DNA of 64,000 bases, from assembly GCF_030253575.1 (NCBI RefSeq), contig NC_080568.1, positions 9,079,501-9,143,500 of the forward strand, read 5' to 3'. This document shows positions 21,001 through 29,790 of the stretch, one piece after another. How positions within the stretch are numbered: position 1 is the first letter of the stretch; the number at the start of each line of letters is the position of its first letter. Made by a program: the position numbers and the translations under genes. Under the pieces are notes generated by a model that was given only the letters and a program-made list of their open reading frames with translations, searched no databases and was not told the DNA's origin. Origin of the DNA: Rhododendron vialii (lineage: Eukaryota; Streptophyta; Magnoliopsida; Ericales; Ericaceae).

Positions 21001-23994
21001 ATACTTGGGAGAGAATTACCAGTAGACAAGCAGTGCTAATCCTGAGAAACAAAACAATGTGATCAATGGCTAAGACAGAAAATGGAAGATATGTGATTGG
21101 TAGTTGCTATTATTACTCCCTCCGTGCCATTTTGTTTTTCCATTTTCCACTTTGGAATGTCCCAAAAGACACTCCACTTTAAAAAAGTCCAAGCGAAAAA
21201 GATTTTCGTTTACAAAAACCCTGTCCTACAAATGTCGAAGTCCTCTTTCAAAAGTAGGGACAAAGGGGCAATGCTGAAAATCAATACCTTTGTACTTCGT
21301 TTTGACTGCATAAAATGCATCACCCAAAAAAAATTGCAACTCCAGAAAGGACTAACATTGTTGGACAGAGGGAGTATTATTATCATCGCCATTTTGCTTT
21401 TGAAAAAGGGAAGAGGGAAGATCACCTATCTGTCACCATGTCCAAAACGGCTCCAAAGGTCGAAACTGGAAGTAAGAGAGAAAAATCAAAAGGCAGAGAG
21501 ATAAATCAAATCACCCTTCAATGTTTATGAACGAGCATATGATTCGGAATTGCAAAAGTTTGTCAATTTTGACATGACCTTATTGATGTAGAGTACAAGT
21601 AAGAGACATTTTGAGCAACACTTTCAAACTCTCTAAAACATGAAGCTTGTGTCCATTTATCAAGGTGTCTGGAGAAGAAGTCTTGTTTAAGGAACAATTC
21701 CTTTAGTTTAAATGTACAAAAAGAATTAGCTTTTGTAAATCACTTTAGAGTCATACAAGCAATCAATAATCTTAATGCTTCATTGACATATGCAGTATGT
21801 AGTCATTAATGGTCTACTTCGAGACATGAACATAGGTAAACAAAGAAAAACTGCGGTAACAAATTGCATTAGTAGTAAGTTGATCCCATCTAATTGAGAC
21901 TAGATTGTAGACACTTAAGTAAGGTTTCACTGAAATTTGATTCTACAAGAATAGGGCTGCAAATGAATTCGTGACTTGGCTCGCTAACAGCTCGTTAGAA
22001 CTCAGTTCGTCAAATAAATGAACGAGCTCGAGCCATCATTCTCAGCTCGTTTCATAAACGAGCCAAGCTCGAGCAACTTGATGCTCGGCTCGGGCTTGGC
22101 TCGGATGAGCTCGCAAGCTGGTATATATATTTATATATGTATATGTATAATATATATGTATAAACTGTATATATTTTTTTTTTCTGTATATATGTTTTGA
22201 ATATACACAACTTTGGGTTTTACTTTCCACCTGTTGGCACGTGGCTTATGCACCCACATCCACAACACAAGTACACAAGTCTACTGCTTAGTTTTATAGG
22301 GGAGGAGTGCAATACCCTTGCACATCTTTTACCGATGTGGGACGAGTCTTGAGGTAAGCTTTTCATTGTGAGGGGAAAAAAATGAGTCCCACATCGGAAG
22401 TTCTTGAGAACTCACACCCACTGTACCAGTATAAAGAAAGAGTCCAGCTCTCTTTCTTTTACACGTGCTGAGCACGAGTGTCTCCAAGTTTGGCGAGCCA
22501 CGCGAGCCGAGCTTGAGCTCGAGCTCGAGCTCTTAAATGTTTTCACGAGCCGAGCTCAAGCCAACATATTTGAGCTCGATTCGAGCTCGAGCTCCTAGGT
22601 AAATTAAGGCGAGCCGAGCCCGAACATGGTCAAACTCGGCTCGGCTCGTTTGCAGCCCTATGTAACAAGAACAAGATGAATTCATACCTTGATTAAACTT
22701 GCGAGCAAACCAACCATCCAAGGCATCACAGACAAAGCTGAATCACACACAAAACCAGTTAACACTTAACCTCTTCACAAAACAAGATGCAGCAGAACTC
22801 GTTATATAAACAAAAAATAATGCATCAAGCAATGAAAATAAGATATAAAACTTTGAATCTCACCTTATGAAGTACAGAACTGAGAAAAGCTTTTTGTTTG
22901 AAGAGCAAATGTAAAAGGCAAAGCAGTTCATAAGAACTCTTATGTATCCTGGATATCATAGAGGCATAAGAGAATTAAATACACCAAATGGAAGAAAATA
23001 AACAAGTGAATGGAAGAAAATAAGAACTCTTATGTATCCTGGATATCATAGAAAAGAATTCTCGTTTCTCAAGAATCTTGCACACAATTAGGGCTTAACA
23101 TAGTATAGCTAGAAAATGGCAGCACACCCATGTAACCCTAATGAACTCATATGGTAGCCCCACAAAATGTACACGTGTAAGCAATATACTGACAGATCAT
23201 GAGAGCTCTTATCCTGGGTAGGCATAAAATAGTTCGATACTTTAAAGTTCCAGTCCTCTTTGGGTTTGGCAAATGGAACAATATCAACATCAACATTGCA
23301 TACACATACAAATACCTAGGCCAGGAAGCTATCCTAGGTCTTCGGTCGTATTGGTCTTCTTTCCTATAGGTGCCCTTTTCTTGATCAAGTGTGATATTCG
23401 ACAAGGCATCCGTGACGTGGTTGGTCCATCCAATCTTATACCCTAGCACCATATCAATGAAACTGGGCAAGTGTCAAGTGTGTATTGCTTGCCATCGTCC
23501 GTGTTTGGGCATGAGTTCATTCTGGGTTACTAAGTCACTCGGAGCCAAGGATAGCATTGTGTATGAGCTTTCGGGAAGAGGGCTAGTCTTGTGTGTAAAC
23601 ATAGCGTTTCTGGTCAAACCCGTCCAACCCGATGAAGTAGAAGCGAAACCGATGAACACATATTTTTCCTTTTGGGAGGGTACCATTAATAACAAGAAAA
23701 TGGAAGCTCATCCATCTAAGGAATAATGAACTCCTACAGGAGCCCCACATTATGAACGATCATACAACTACATTCACTTTTTTTGGAAAACCCGAGGTAT
23801 GCTTATGTACCAAATTATTGAATCACACATCCAAAACACAAAATAAGCAAGAACTGTGACATGCAATTCGAATTACTACTACTTTCTTTGAAGCCCTAAT
23901 TGGAAAAGAACAAGAGAGCGAACAAAAACCCACCAATGATGTTCGGAATGTAGAGGTATACGGATAATTTCCTGGGTCTTGACTCCTTGGCCAT
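18048..23994 (-). CDS. PIS: Phosphatidylinositol synthase (CDP-diacylglycerol-inositol 3-phosphatidyltransferase), 10 exons
   Basis: Exons: 23934-23994, 22864-22948, 22688-22737, 21426-21465, 20997-21041, 20842-20907, 20543-20657, 20398-20454, 20199-20297, 18048-18107. They total 678 nt, 225 aa plus stop, with every GT-AG junction in phase. The protein starts MAKESRPRKLSVYLYIPNII. Residues 56-78 match the CDP-alcohol phosphotransferase signature D-G-x2-A-R-x8-G-x3-D-x3-D exactly (DGWFARKF...GAVLDMVTD), the metal- and CDP-binding catalytic site. Hydrophobic membrane segments follow (ISTACLLVILSQVY; LVFLSLLALDIASHW; LLYITLFLLA; ALAVLLVLLLVGWAI). The enzyme joins CDP-diacylglycerol and myo-inositol to form phosphatidylinositol in the endoplasmic reticulum. 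Length equals the plant family norm (about 225-230 aa). Introns hold several transposons but no exon is damaged. Assignment is from family knowledge and is strong. Confidence 0.96.
18684..18914. mobile_element. Probable inverted-repeat element in the last PIS intron
   Basis: CTAGTGGCGGCTG at the left and, reversed, CCAGGGGCAGTC at the right are related termini. The right part contains GGGGGTGACCCCCCGTGCCCC. Such CAGTGGCGG-type ends are common in eudicot interspersed repeats. Target duplication was not found, so the boundaries are approximate. Confidence 0.45.
20030..20145 (-). mobile_element. Possible tRNA-derived SINE in the last PIS intron
   Basis: On the minus strand, TGGCGTAGGGCC (20108-20119) resembles a Pol III box A and GTATTCGAGTC (20064-20074) resembles box B, about 35 bases apart as in tRNA-related SINEs. 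No clear tail or target duplication was identified, so this is tentative. Confidence 0.4.
21116..21374. mobile_element. Stowaway-type (Tc1/mariner) MITE in PIS intron 4
   Basis: The ends are CTCCCTCCGTGCCA and GGACAGAGGGAG, with TA at 21114-21115 and 21375-21376. This is the standard Stowaway terminus and target. It takes up 259 of the 384 bases of the intron between exon 4 (21426-21465) and exon 5 (20997-21041). Frames across it are complements of the inverted repeats. Confidence 0.9.
21954..22658. mobile_element. GGGCTGCAAA inverted-repeat element with GAGCTCG-rich ends, in PIS intron 3
   Basis: The left end GGGCTGCAAATGAATTCG and the right end, reversed, GGGCTGCAAACGAGCCGAG form terminal repeats, with TA on each side. 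Subterminal regions (22020-22115 and 22500-22650) are dense in GAGCTCGAGC and GGCTCG phrases and pair with each other. The middle contains a TA-rich stretch and two opposed snRNA-promoter-like motifs. The right end lies 29 bases from the exon 3 donor. No transposase is present. Confidence 0.75.
22332..22436 (+). promoter_or_regulatory. snRNA-promoter-like USE motif with TATA box, inside an intronic transposon
   Basis: GTCCCACATCG at 22386-22396 fits the plant snRNA upstream sequence element RTCCCACATCG. A TATAAAG lies 33 bases downstream (22430), close to the spacing of Pol II-type plant snRNA promoters. The same motif in reverse, CGATGTGGGAC, lies at 22333-22343. No U1-U6 snRNA sequence follows, so this is at most a promoter relic or chance resemblance. 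Confidence 0.4.
22931..23051. repeat. 31-bp direct repeat duplicating the PIS exon 2 acceptor
   Basis: Bases 22931-22961 recur identically at 23021-23051. The unit contains the ATATCCAG acceptor and the first bases of exon 2 (minus strand). The copy nearer exon 1 is a decoy acceptor, since only the 22931 copy continues into the exon 2 reading frame. Confidence 0.92.
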
Positions 23995-25001
23995 TTGAAC
24001 AAATCTCTCTCAACCAAATTCACAACTGCACACAACGAACCAATAACGTCACAATTTCCATACGATTTTGAATTTAAAACGATGAAATCCATTGAAACCC
24101 AAATAAATTTCCCCTTACTACGCTTACATGTACGTATATTGATGCGGAGAGAGATGGGGCCGGAAACCAGAAGCCTCGCTGACGGGCAGATGCACTTCTT
24201 GAATCGCTGGTCCCTTTTTTCTACACGGTTTTCCCCTATTCGCAGTATTAACCCAGTAAAATTGGTATATTATGAGAAAATACCAGAATAGTAGCAGTAC
24301 TAACTTTTTCCTTTTTGCAGTATTAACCCAGTGATGCTTTTCTTGACAGGGGACAATGGGTAACGAATCTAGGAAAGGTTAAGATGCTTATTTATGCATC
24401 CATCCAGAGCTTGATTGGATGGTTGGAATTCTTTAAATTGAGGATTCGATGACGGACAGACGGACGAAAGCCTCTTCGTCCATGCCCTAGTTGTGAGAAA
24501 AAGGGGAGAGGGAAATTTGAAACATGAAAACAATACTAAGACAAAATGGTTATTAATGAGCACGTTGTAGTGTGAAAGTAAAGAAGGCGTGTTTGTTAAG
24601 TGCATTTTCATCTAATTACGGTAGACCTGTAACTTCGTCACGTTGTTGCAATAAACTTCTTCATAATTTTTTCTTTTATTGCAATCAACACCTATTGTTT
24701 AATACGGAAAAATTAGGCAGGAAGGCAACATTCAGCTTCCATAACAACTTAGTGCGTATTTGCTAAGCACAATTTCATGTAATTTAAGAATATGGTTAAT
24801 TGACGAAGAAGTGTGCGCCCTAGTTATTATTTGGGTTTTTAATTTTTAGCATTAATATATGTCTTGAAGATAAATGGGATGGCCCAATAAGATTTAGGGA
24901 ATAGAGACTTGATGTTATTCAAGAACTTTAAAAGGTCTGTGGTCTTTTCACTTACGTGGGCGTGTGTGTACATGCATGGTAAATGTCCATACCCCTGGCA
25001 T
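23995..25001. other. 5' flank of PIS, no other gene supported
   Basis: This holds the presumptive promoter and 5' UTR of PIS. GCAGTATTAACCCAGT occurs at about 24241 and again at about 24318, a short local repeat. I see no clear TATA box in a position that would define the start of transcription. Confidence 0.45.
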
Positions 25002-25006
25002 AATTG

Positions 25007-25801
25007 TGTGGGGGCGTGATTTCTTCGCGATTATTCTGGTGCGGCTATCTCCGAAGGTGAGATCGTGAAGGCTAACGCCGGTCTTGATGTACCTGCAGAA
25101 CCGGAGGGGGCTGTTCCTCCGGGAAGAAGCTCCGATGAGTAAGTCAGTAGTTGGAGAGAAGAAGTTTAGTAAGAACAATATGTTGGAGAGACAGGAGTGT
25201 TCTTTTAGACCAGATTTTTGATCCCCTCTCTCAGTGGTCATGCTTCTCTATTTATAGGCAAAGAGGTGAAGTGCTGAGCAAGTTGGTCATACTTTCCACG
25301 TGTCACGTTCTGCTCGGTTGGCGCCTTCTAGCAGGGCCATTTAATGAACACCACTTCCCTAGTCTTTCAGAGCCACATGAGTTGATGTCAGAAAGGTCAC
25401 ATCGTTCAGAGATGTCACTTCGAATGTCAGAGAGGACAGCTTACTTATCAGTAGATATTTATGGAAGGTTCCACAATCGTCTAGGTTCGGCGGGACCCAC
25501 GTCCGGCATGCGAATTATTCGAGCGTAGGATATCCCGACCGAAGCGAACCCTAGCCGAACAAACGGAAGTTCGTATCCGTGCGCTTGACAAGACCCCGAG
25601 CGAACTTATGTGTCGTACGTTCGGATATAGCTTATAATTGTTCGGTGAAGTACTCGTGGTTCTGTCTATCCTTCGGTCCAGCCGATGTCCAAACTTATTT
25701 ACAGGTGAACTGTGATAGCTTTGATGATGGGTCAAACAGTGTGTGAACCCTCATCTCCCCTTTTGGACCTTGTGAACCTTCGGATATTTCGGCCCCCTAC
25801 A
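25007..25801 (-). mobile_element. Solo LTR (795 bp) with perfect 5-bp target duplication
   Basis: AATTG lies at 25002-25006 and again at 25802-25806. The element runs from TGTGGGGG to CCCCCTACA, so it has the TG...CA ends of an LTR. On the minus strand a TATAAATA box lies at 25248-25255. No internal retrotransposon sequence flanks it, so this is a solo LTR left by recombination. Superfamily (Ty1 or Ty3) cannot be told from the LTR alone. Frames within it are not genes. Confidence 0.9.
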
Positions 25802-25806
25802 AATTG

Positions 25807-26840
25807 TATTATAATATAATTGAGGTGAAAATATTTAGGTGGTAACTGTGTAGGACCAAAAGTAACATTCCCTATTAGTTTAAGTGGAATCCCCGATCAG
25901 AGTTCTTGGAGTCTTTGGAGATATTTCCAAACTTGAAGAAGGAAAATGAAAACTAACATTGATCCTTTAGTTCAATAATAGACAAATTTGTCCCTTATAT
26001 TCAGTACATACTCTTAGAAATTGACTTTTTTAGAGGGTCATTAAGACAAACTGGGCAAAAGTGTTGACATACACAAATTGCAGGAACACAACGTTCACTG
26101 TATGGATGCTTTTGTCAATGGTACTAGTCTCATAAGATATTGGATAAATACTCACATGTGGTGTGTGCCATATACCGTGTGCTCGCAACCAAAACTCTCC
26201 TTAAAGGTACGCATTGATGTCGGAGGTCAAGGAAGGGAAAGAAGGAAGAAGAGGAGGAGGAGCATCGAGAAGGACTAAAATGGGATAGCGGAATCAAAAT
26301 GTTATTAATTGCAACAAGATTCACCCACCAAAATCAATGGTGCCCCCTTAAGACGGCAACTCTATGGTGTTAAATACCATGATTTTTTAAATGCTATGTA
26401 CATGCAAACCGGTATGGAGCGTACAGCCGTACACGGTACACGTATGTTGTTTAATGAGAAACAAATTGTTACTTGTGTTTTGATTTCTCTTGTAATTCCA
26501 TATGTCTTTATCATCTTCTTTTGCTTTGAATTACTTAGGGAAGTATACAAGGTTTTTTCACTAGCATTGATGTGTGTTTTGTTTCGAATTTTATACTTGG
26601 TATTTATTTGTGATTTTAAATTGTAGGTGTTGAACTGTTAATTGCAGGTGATAATAAATTTTTCATTTTCCATTGGTTTGTGCTTATGTCCGATTACGAA
26701 TTTTCCTTTTCCATTGGTTTTCTTTTCATATTGATCGGATACTGATCAATAGCTTATTGTAATTCATTTATATTTTTAAAAAATGGATTCTTTGAGTTTG
26801 TAATCTAGTGTGCACAACTCATTTTGGTACATCAATTAAG
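25807..26840. other. Unassigned DNA with a fragment of a dispersed repeat
   Basis: About 26626-26750 (GGTGTTGAACTGTTAATTGC onward) matches 40445-40530 and 59505-59590, so it is a detached piece of the segmental duplication seen further right. Open frames at 26078-26278 and 26309-26626 have no recognisable content. Confidence 0.55.
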
Positions 26841-27083
26841 GCCTCATTCCAGTTTCCATGAAAAAATGCTTTTTGAAAAGGAATGTAATTTTAAGCTTAA
26901 AAATCATGTGTTTATGCAAATAATTTTTCTACTAATATGAATCTTGTTTGATAAATTTCATTAATATTTTTTAAACGGTGCAAAAAAAAAATCGAAAAAC
27001 TATTTTTCATTTTCATTATATTTGAGCTTGAAATTACATTATTTTTCAAAAAAAAGATTTAAAAAGCTAGCAAAACGGCCCCT
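26841..27083. mobile_element. Possible small MITE with GGCC ends and TTA sites
   Basis: AGGCCTCATTCCAG after a TTA at the left and ACGGCCCC before a TTA at the right are compatible with a Tourist-like element of about 240 bp. The interior is AT-rich with weak self-complementarity. Tentative. Confidence 0.4.
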
Positions 27084-27282
27084 TAGCATTGGTCAGTACC
27101 CGATCAACATGAGTTTCTATTTGGTTCTTCTAATCAATTAGCTCTACAATATGGACGAGTTCAATATTGAATTGAAGGCGATATGGGGTCAGAACTGGTT
27201 GGGGGTTCAGTCCCCTACGAAACTTGAGACAAGACTTCTCCGTTCTTTTGTTTGTTGGGTTTATTCTAGTTATTGGTTGGGA

Positions 27283-27895
27283 ACATAGCTGCAAATAAAC
27301 TGAGCTTGACTCGGTCAAGGCTCATTCGAATTTGATTTGGGTACTAAGCAAATCGAACTTAAATGAATTTTAATTTTAAGCTCTTTAATAAATAAGTCGA
27401 GCCTTAACCTGACAGCATTCAGCTTGATTGGACTCGCGAACTCGGTGTATATGTATATAGATCATAAAATTTCACAATAATCTTGAAAATGTATAAATTT
27501 TTACATGTGCATAATAAAAAAATTTCATAACTTGCATATGTATAATAAATTTTTAAAAGTACTATAAACTTAAATTTTAATATGTTCTATAATTGATTAG
27601 ATGCATGAACTTATTTAAGTACAAAATAAAATTTCCATTTTTAATGCTAGACTTTTATGAGAGCGTTATATTTAATATTTTTTACTCGTTAAGTCTCGTG
27701 AACAAGGGCAAAGTTCGATTCCCGTAAGCACCTATCGCTTCCCCAAATCTCTTAGGATAAAGTAGATTAGTACTATTATGATTAACGAATGGCAAAAAAA
27801 AAAAAAAAAAAGTCTCGTGAACATGTTCGAATTTAAGTAGCAAGTTCAGTTCAACCCGGGCTTGTTAAACTTTCATTGAATTTGAGCTTGGCTAA
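27283..27895. mobile_element. Degenerate relative of the GGGCTGCAAA element
   Basis: AGCTGCAAATAAACTGAGC at 27289 resembles the terminus of the element at 21954, and GAGCTTGGCT near 27885 resembles its other end. TCGAGCC and AGCTTG phrases lie between. It is strongly diverged and contains a SINE. Confidence 0.4.
27705..27809 (+). mobile_element. Short SINE with A tail and 14-bp target duplication
   Basis: AAGTCTCGTGAACA lies at 27691-27704 and again at 27810-27823. The body starts with a box B-like GTTCGATTCCC (about 27713) and ends in about 17 A. No box A is present, so it is probably 5'-truncated. Long target duplications and an A tail are the hallmarks of LINE-driven SINE retrotransposition. 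Confidence 0.8.
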
Positions 27896-27905
27896 AATTC
27901 CCTTA

Positions 27906-28844
27906 GCTCTTTTTGGAATCTATAGAAAGGAAAGGAAAAAACAAAAAGAAAAAATTTAAAAAATTTCCTTCTATTGTTTGGTTGGAAGAAAAAGAGCGAA
28001 GAAAATAAGAATTTTAAGCGTAATGAATAATAAATTTTGCCTCCTATTTTCCTCTCATTTTCCTTCTCTTTTATTTTCCTTTCCATGTGTTAGGGCATCC
28101 ACACCAGACTCTTTATATTTTGGACCAAATCACACCTTAAAAAGTCACTTTATTAATTTAGCTATCAACTTTTAAAATGTCTCATGCATCAGGCTCTCTA
28201 TATTAAAATTAGCCTATTAAAAATATTATTTCTTTTTTATTAATCTTTAAAAAAATCTCTCAATCAAAACCACAAATTTTGTTCCGACCCAACCCCAACA
28301 AAACGAAACCCAATTTTGATCCGACCCAGTCTACCCCTCTCTCTCAATCTCTCACTTTACTCTCTGTTTTTCAACCCAACCCAAACAAAACCCTCTTTTT
28401 GTTCCGACCAGTTGATCAAACCTCAATTTCTATTCTGAACTCACCCTCTCGAAGGCGTCGATTACAGGGGGTTCGATCAAAGAAGGCGTCGACCACAGGG
28501 GGTTCGATCAAAACCCCAATTTTTGTTCCAACCAGTCGATCAAAGAAGGCCCATGGCCGGCGTCGCTCGAGGCCATGCCGTCGGTGAAGTAACGGAGTCG
28601 GGGCTCGAGCTGCTTGGAGAAGGCCATGCTGTCGGTGAAGGCAAGTGGGGTACAGATTTAATAGTAAAAAAATGGATGGTTGATTAACAGGGCCTCGCAA
28701 GAAGAAACGAGGCACTGTAGCTCCAGCTACTCCTCCGGTTATTTCCACGAGGCTGGTAAACGGTGATTTTCAGGGTTTGGGTCGCTACTTTAGTGTAGAA
28801 GAGGGAGTAGTGAGTGAGATGCGGATGCTCTTACAAACAGAGCC
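27906..28844. mobile_element. Outer Tourist-like MITE (GGCTCTGTTTG type), split by an inner element
   Basis: TTA lies at 27903-27905 and 28845-28847. The ends are GCTCTTTTTGG at the left and CAAACAGAGCC at the right. Its own DNA is only about 27906-28092 plus 28831-28844; the rest is the inner element. The interior is A/T-rich with AAAGGAAAGGAAA and CCTTTTCC-type complementary phrases. Confidence 0.7.
28093..28830. mobile_element. Inner Tourist-like MITE with GGGCATCC ends
   Basis: TTA lies at 28090-28092 and 28831-28833. The ends are GGGCATCCACACC and GTGAGATGCGGATGCTC. It resembles the element at 12144 in terminus and target site but carries a different interior. About 28265-28640 contains repeated phrases (GTTCCGACC; GGGGGTTCGATCAAA) and a GC-rich patch that may be captured host sequence. 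I recognise no protein in it. Confidence 0.72.
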
Positions 28845-28929
28845 TTAAAAACATGATGAAAAATTCGATTGGCTCGTTAGCCGCCTGGCTGGATCCATCT
28901 GGTTATTAGGGTAAAGCTCACGCTGCCAT

Positions 28930-29790
28930 CAGAAACCCTACACACACACACACACACTCTCTCTCTCTCTCTCTCTCTCTCCTAATTTCTTTGTCCCGTT
29001 GCCTGCCGCCTTGATTTTGTCGAACTTCCGTTTCAAAGATGGAGATTAATTACTCCTTAGAATCGCCAGGAAAAGGTACTATTCTTTTTCTCTGTCTGAA
29101 GCTAAATCCAACTTTGGTCAAGACACCAGAAAACACATGTAATCCTTTTGATTTGGCCACAACAAGTTGTATTGATATATGTAATTTGTTATCAGAAGAT
29201 TGCAGTTGGATGTTAAATAAGCTGCGTGGTGGTATTTTGGGTGCAGTGAGATATAAGCCTTTGGTTATTACAGTCTATCAAGGGCCCAGATTTCCTATTG
29301 CTGCAATCCATTACCGTCCGACCGTGATTTCTCTGTATAATAAAATGCGCGCCATAGGTAATTTCATTTGGTAACTGTTACTGCCTCCCGAATCGAGTTA
29401 ATTTAATTCTTATGAATGTCTTAGATCCAAGAAAATGTAGATGTTACATAGACTCGGGTACAAGTATCGGGTTCTAATATGAAGAGTCAATTCAATTTCA
29501 TCTTGTTTTCATGTCAATTTTTTAAGTTTCATGTCAATTACTTTTCAGTGCAAATAAATTAAATTTCAACAATTAGAGGTACTGATTCTTGAATCCCACT
29601 ATGAGCGAACCAATTGTAGTTACTAGACTTAGGAATAAGAATAGCTTTGAATCACGGCCAAGAATCCCACTCTGAGCGAACCAATTGTAGTTACTAGACT
29701 TAGGAATAAGAATAGCCCAATTGTAGTTACTAGACTTAGGAATAAGAATAGCTTTGAATCACGGCCAACCAACCTTAACTTATAATTATC
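28930..29790 (+). repeat. Dispersed repeat family R, copy 1 left part, with spliced-looking unknown ORF
   Basis: After a CA/CT microsatellite, an ATG at 29039 opens MEINYSLESPGKG and reads on to 29374. Exon-like features are visible: GGAAAAG followed by GTACT (possible donor, about 29072) and TTGGGTGCAG (possible acceptor, about 29244) before sequence encoding RYKPLVITVYQGPRF. The same acceptor and downstream block recur at 38795, 48010 and 54295. The stretch 29391-29780 (GAGTTAATTTAATTCTTATG onward) recurs in all copies. A phrase containing TTACTAGACTTAGGAATAAG is repeated three times at 29615-29760. I do not recognise the protein. Copy 4 has stops, so at least some copies are dead. Confidence 0.7.
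28940..28981. repeat. (CA)n(CT)n microsatellite
   Basis: An ACAC run followed directly by a CTCT run, just upstream of the repeat-family ORF. Confidence 0.95.

Noticed and set aside
22386..22600. A functional snRNA gene after the USE/TATA motif
   Set aside because: The DNA about 30 bases past the TATA box does not resemble the start of U1, U2, U4, U5 or U6 and runs into the GAGCTCG-rich transposon end.
23391..23726. 111-codon frame in PIS intron 1
   Set aside because: It lies in the intron, has no known domain and no splice sites that would join it in frame. Perhaps a retroelement scrap, but unprovable.
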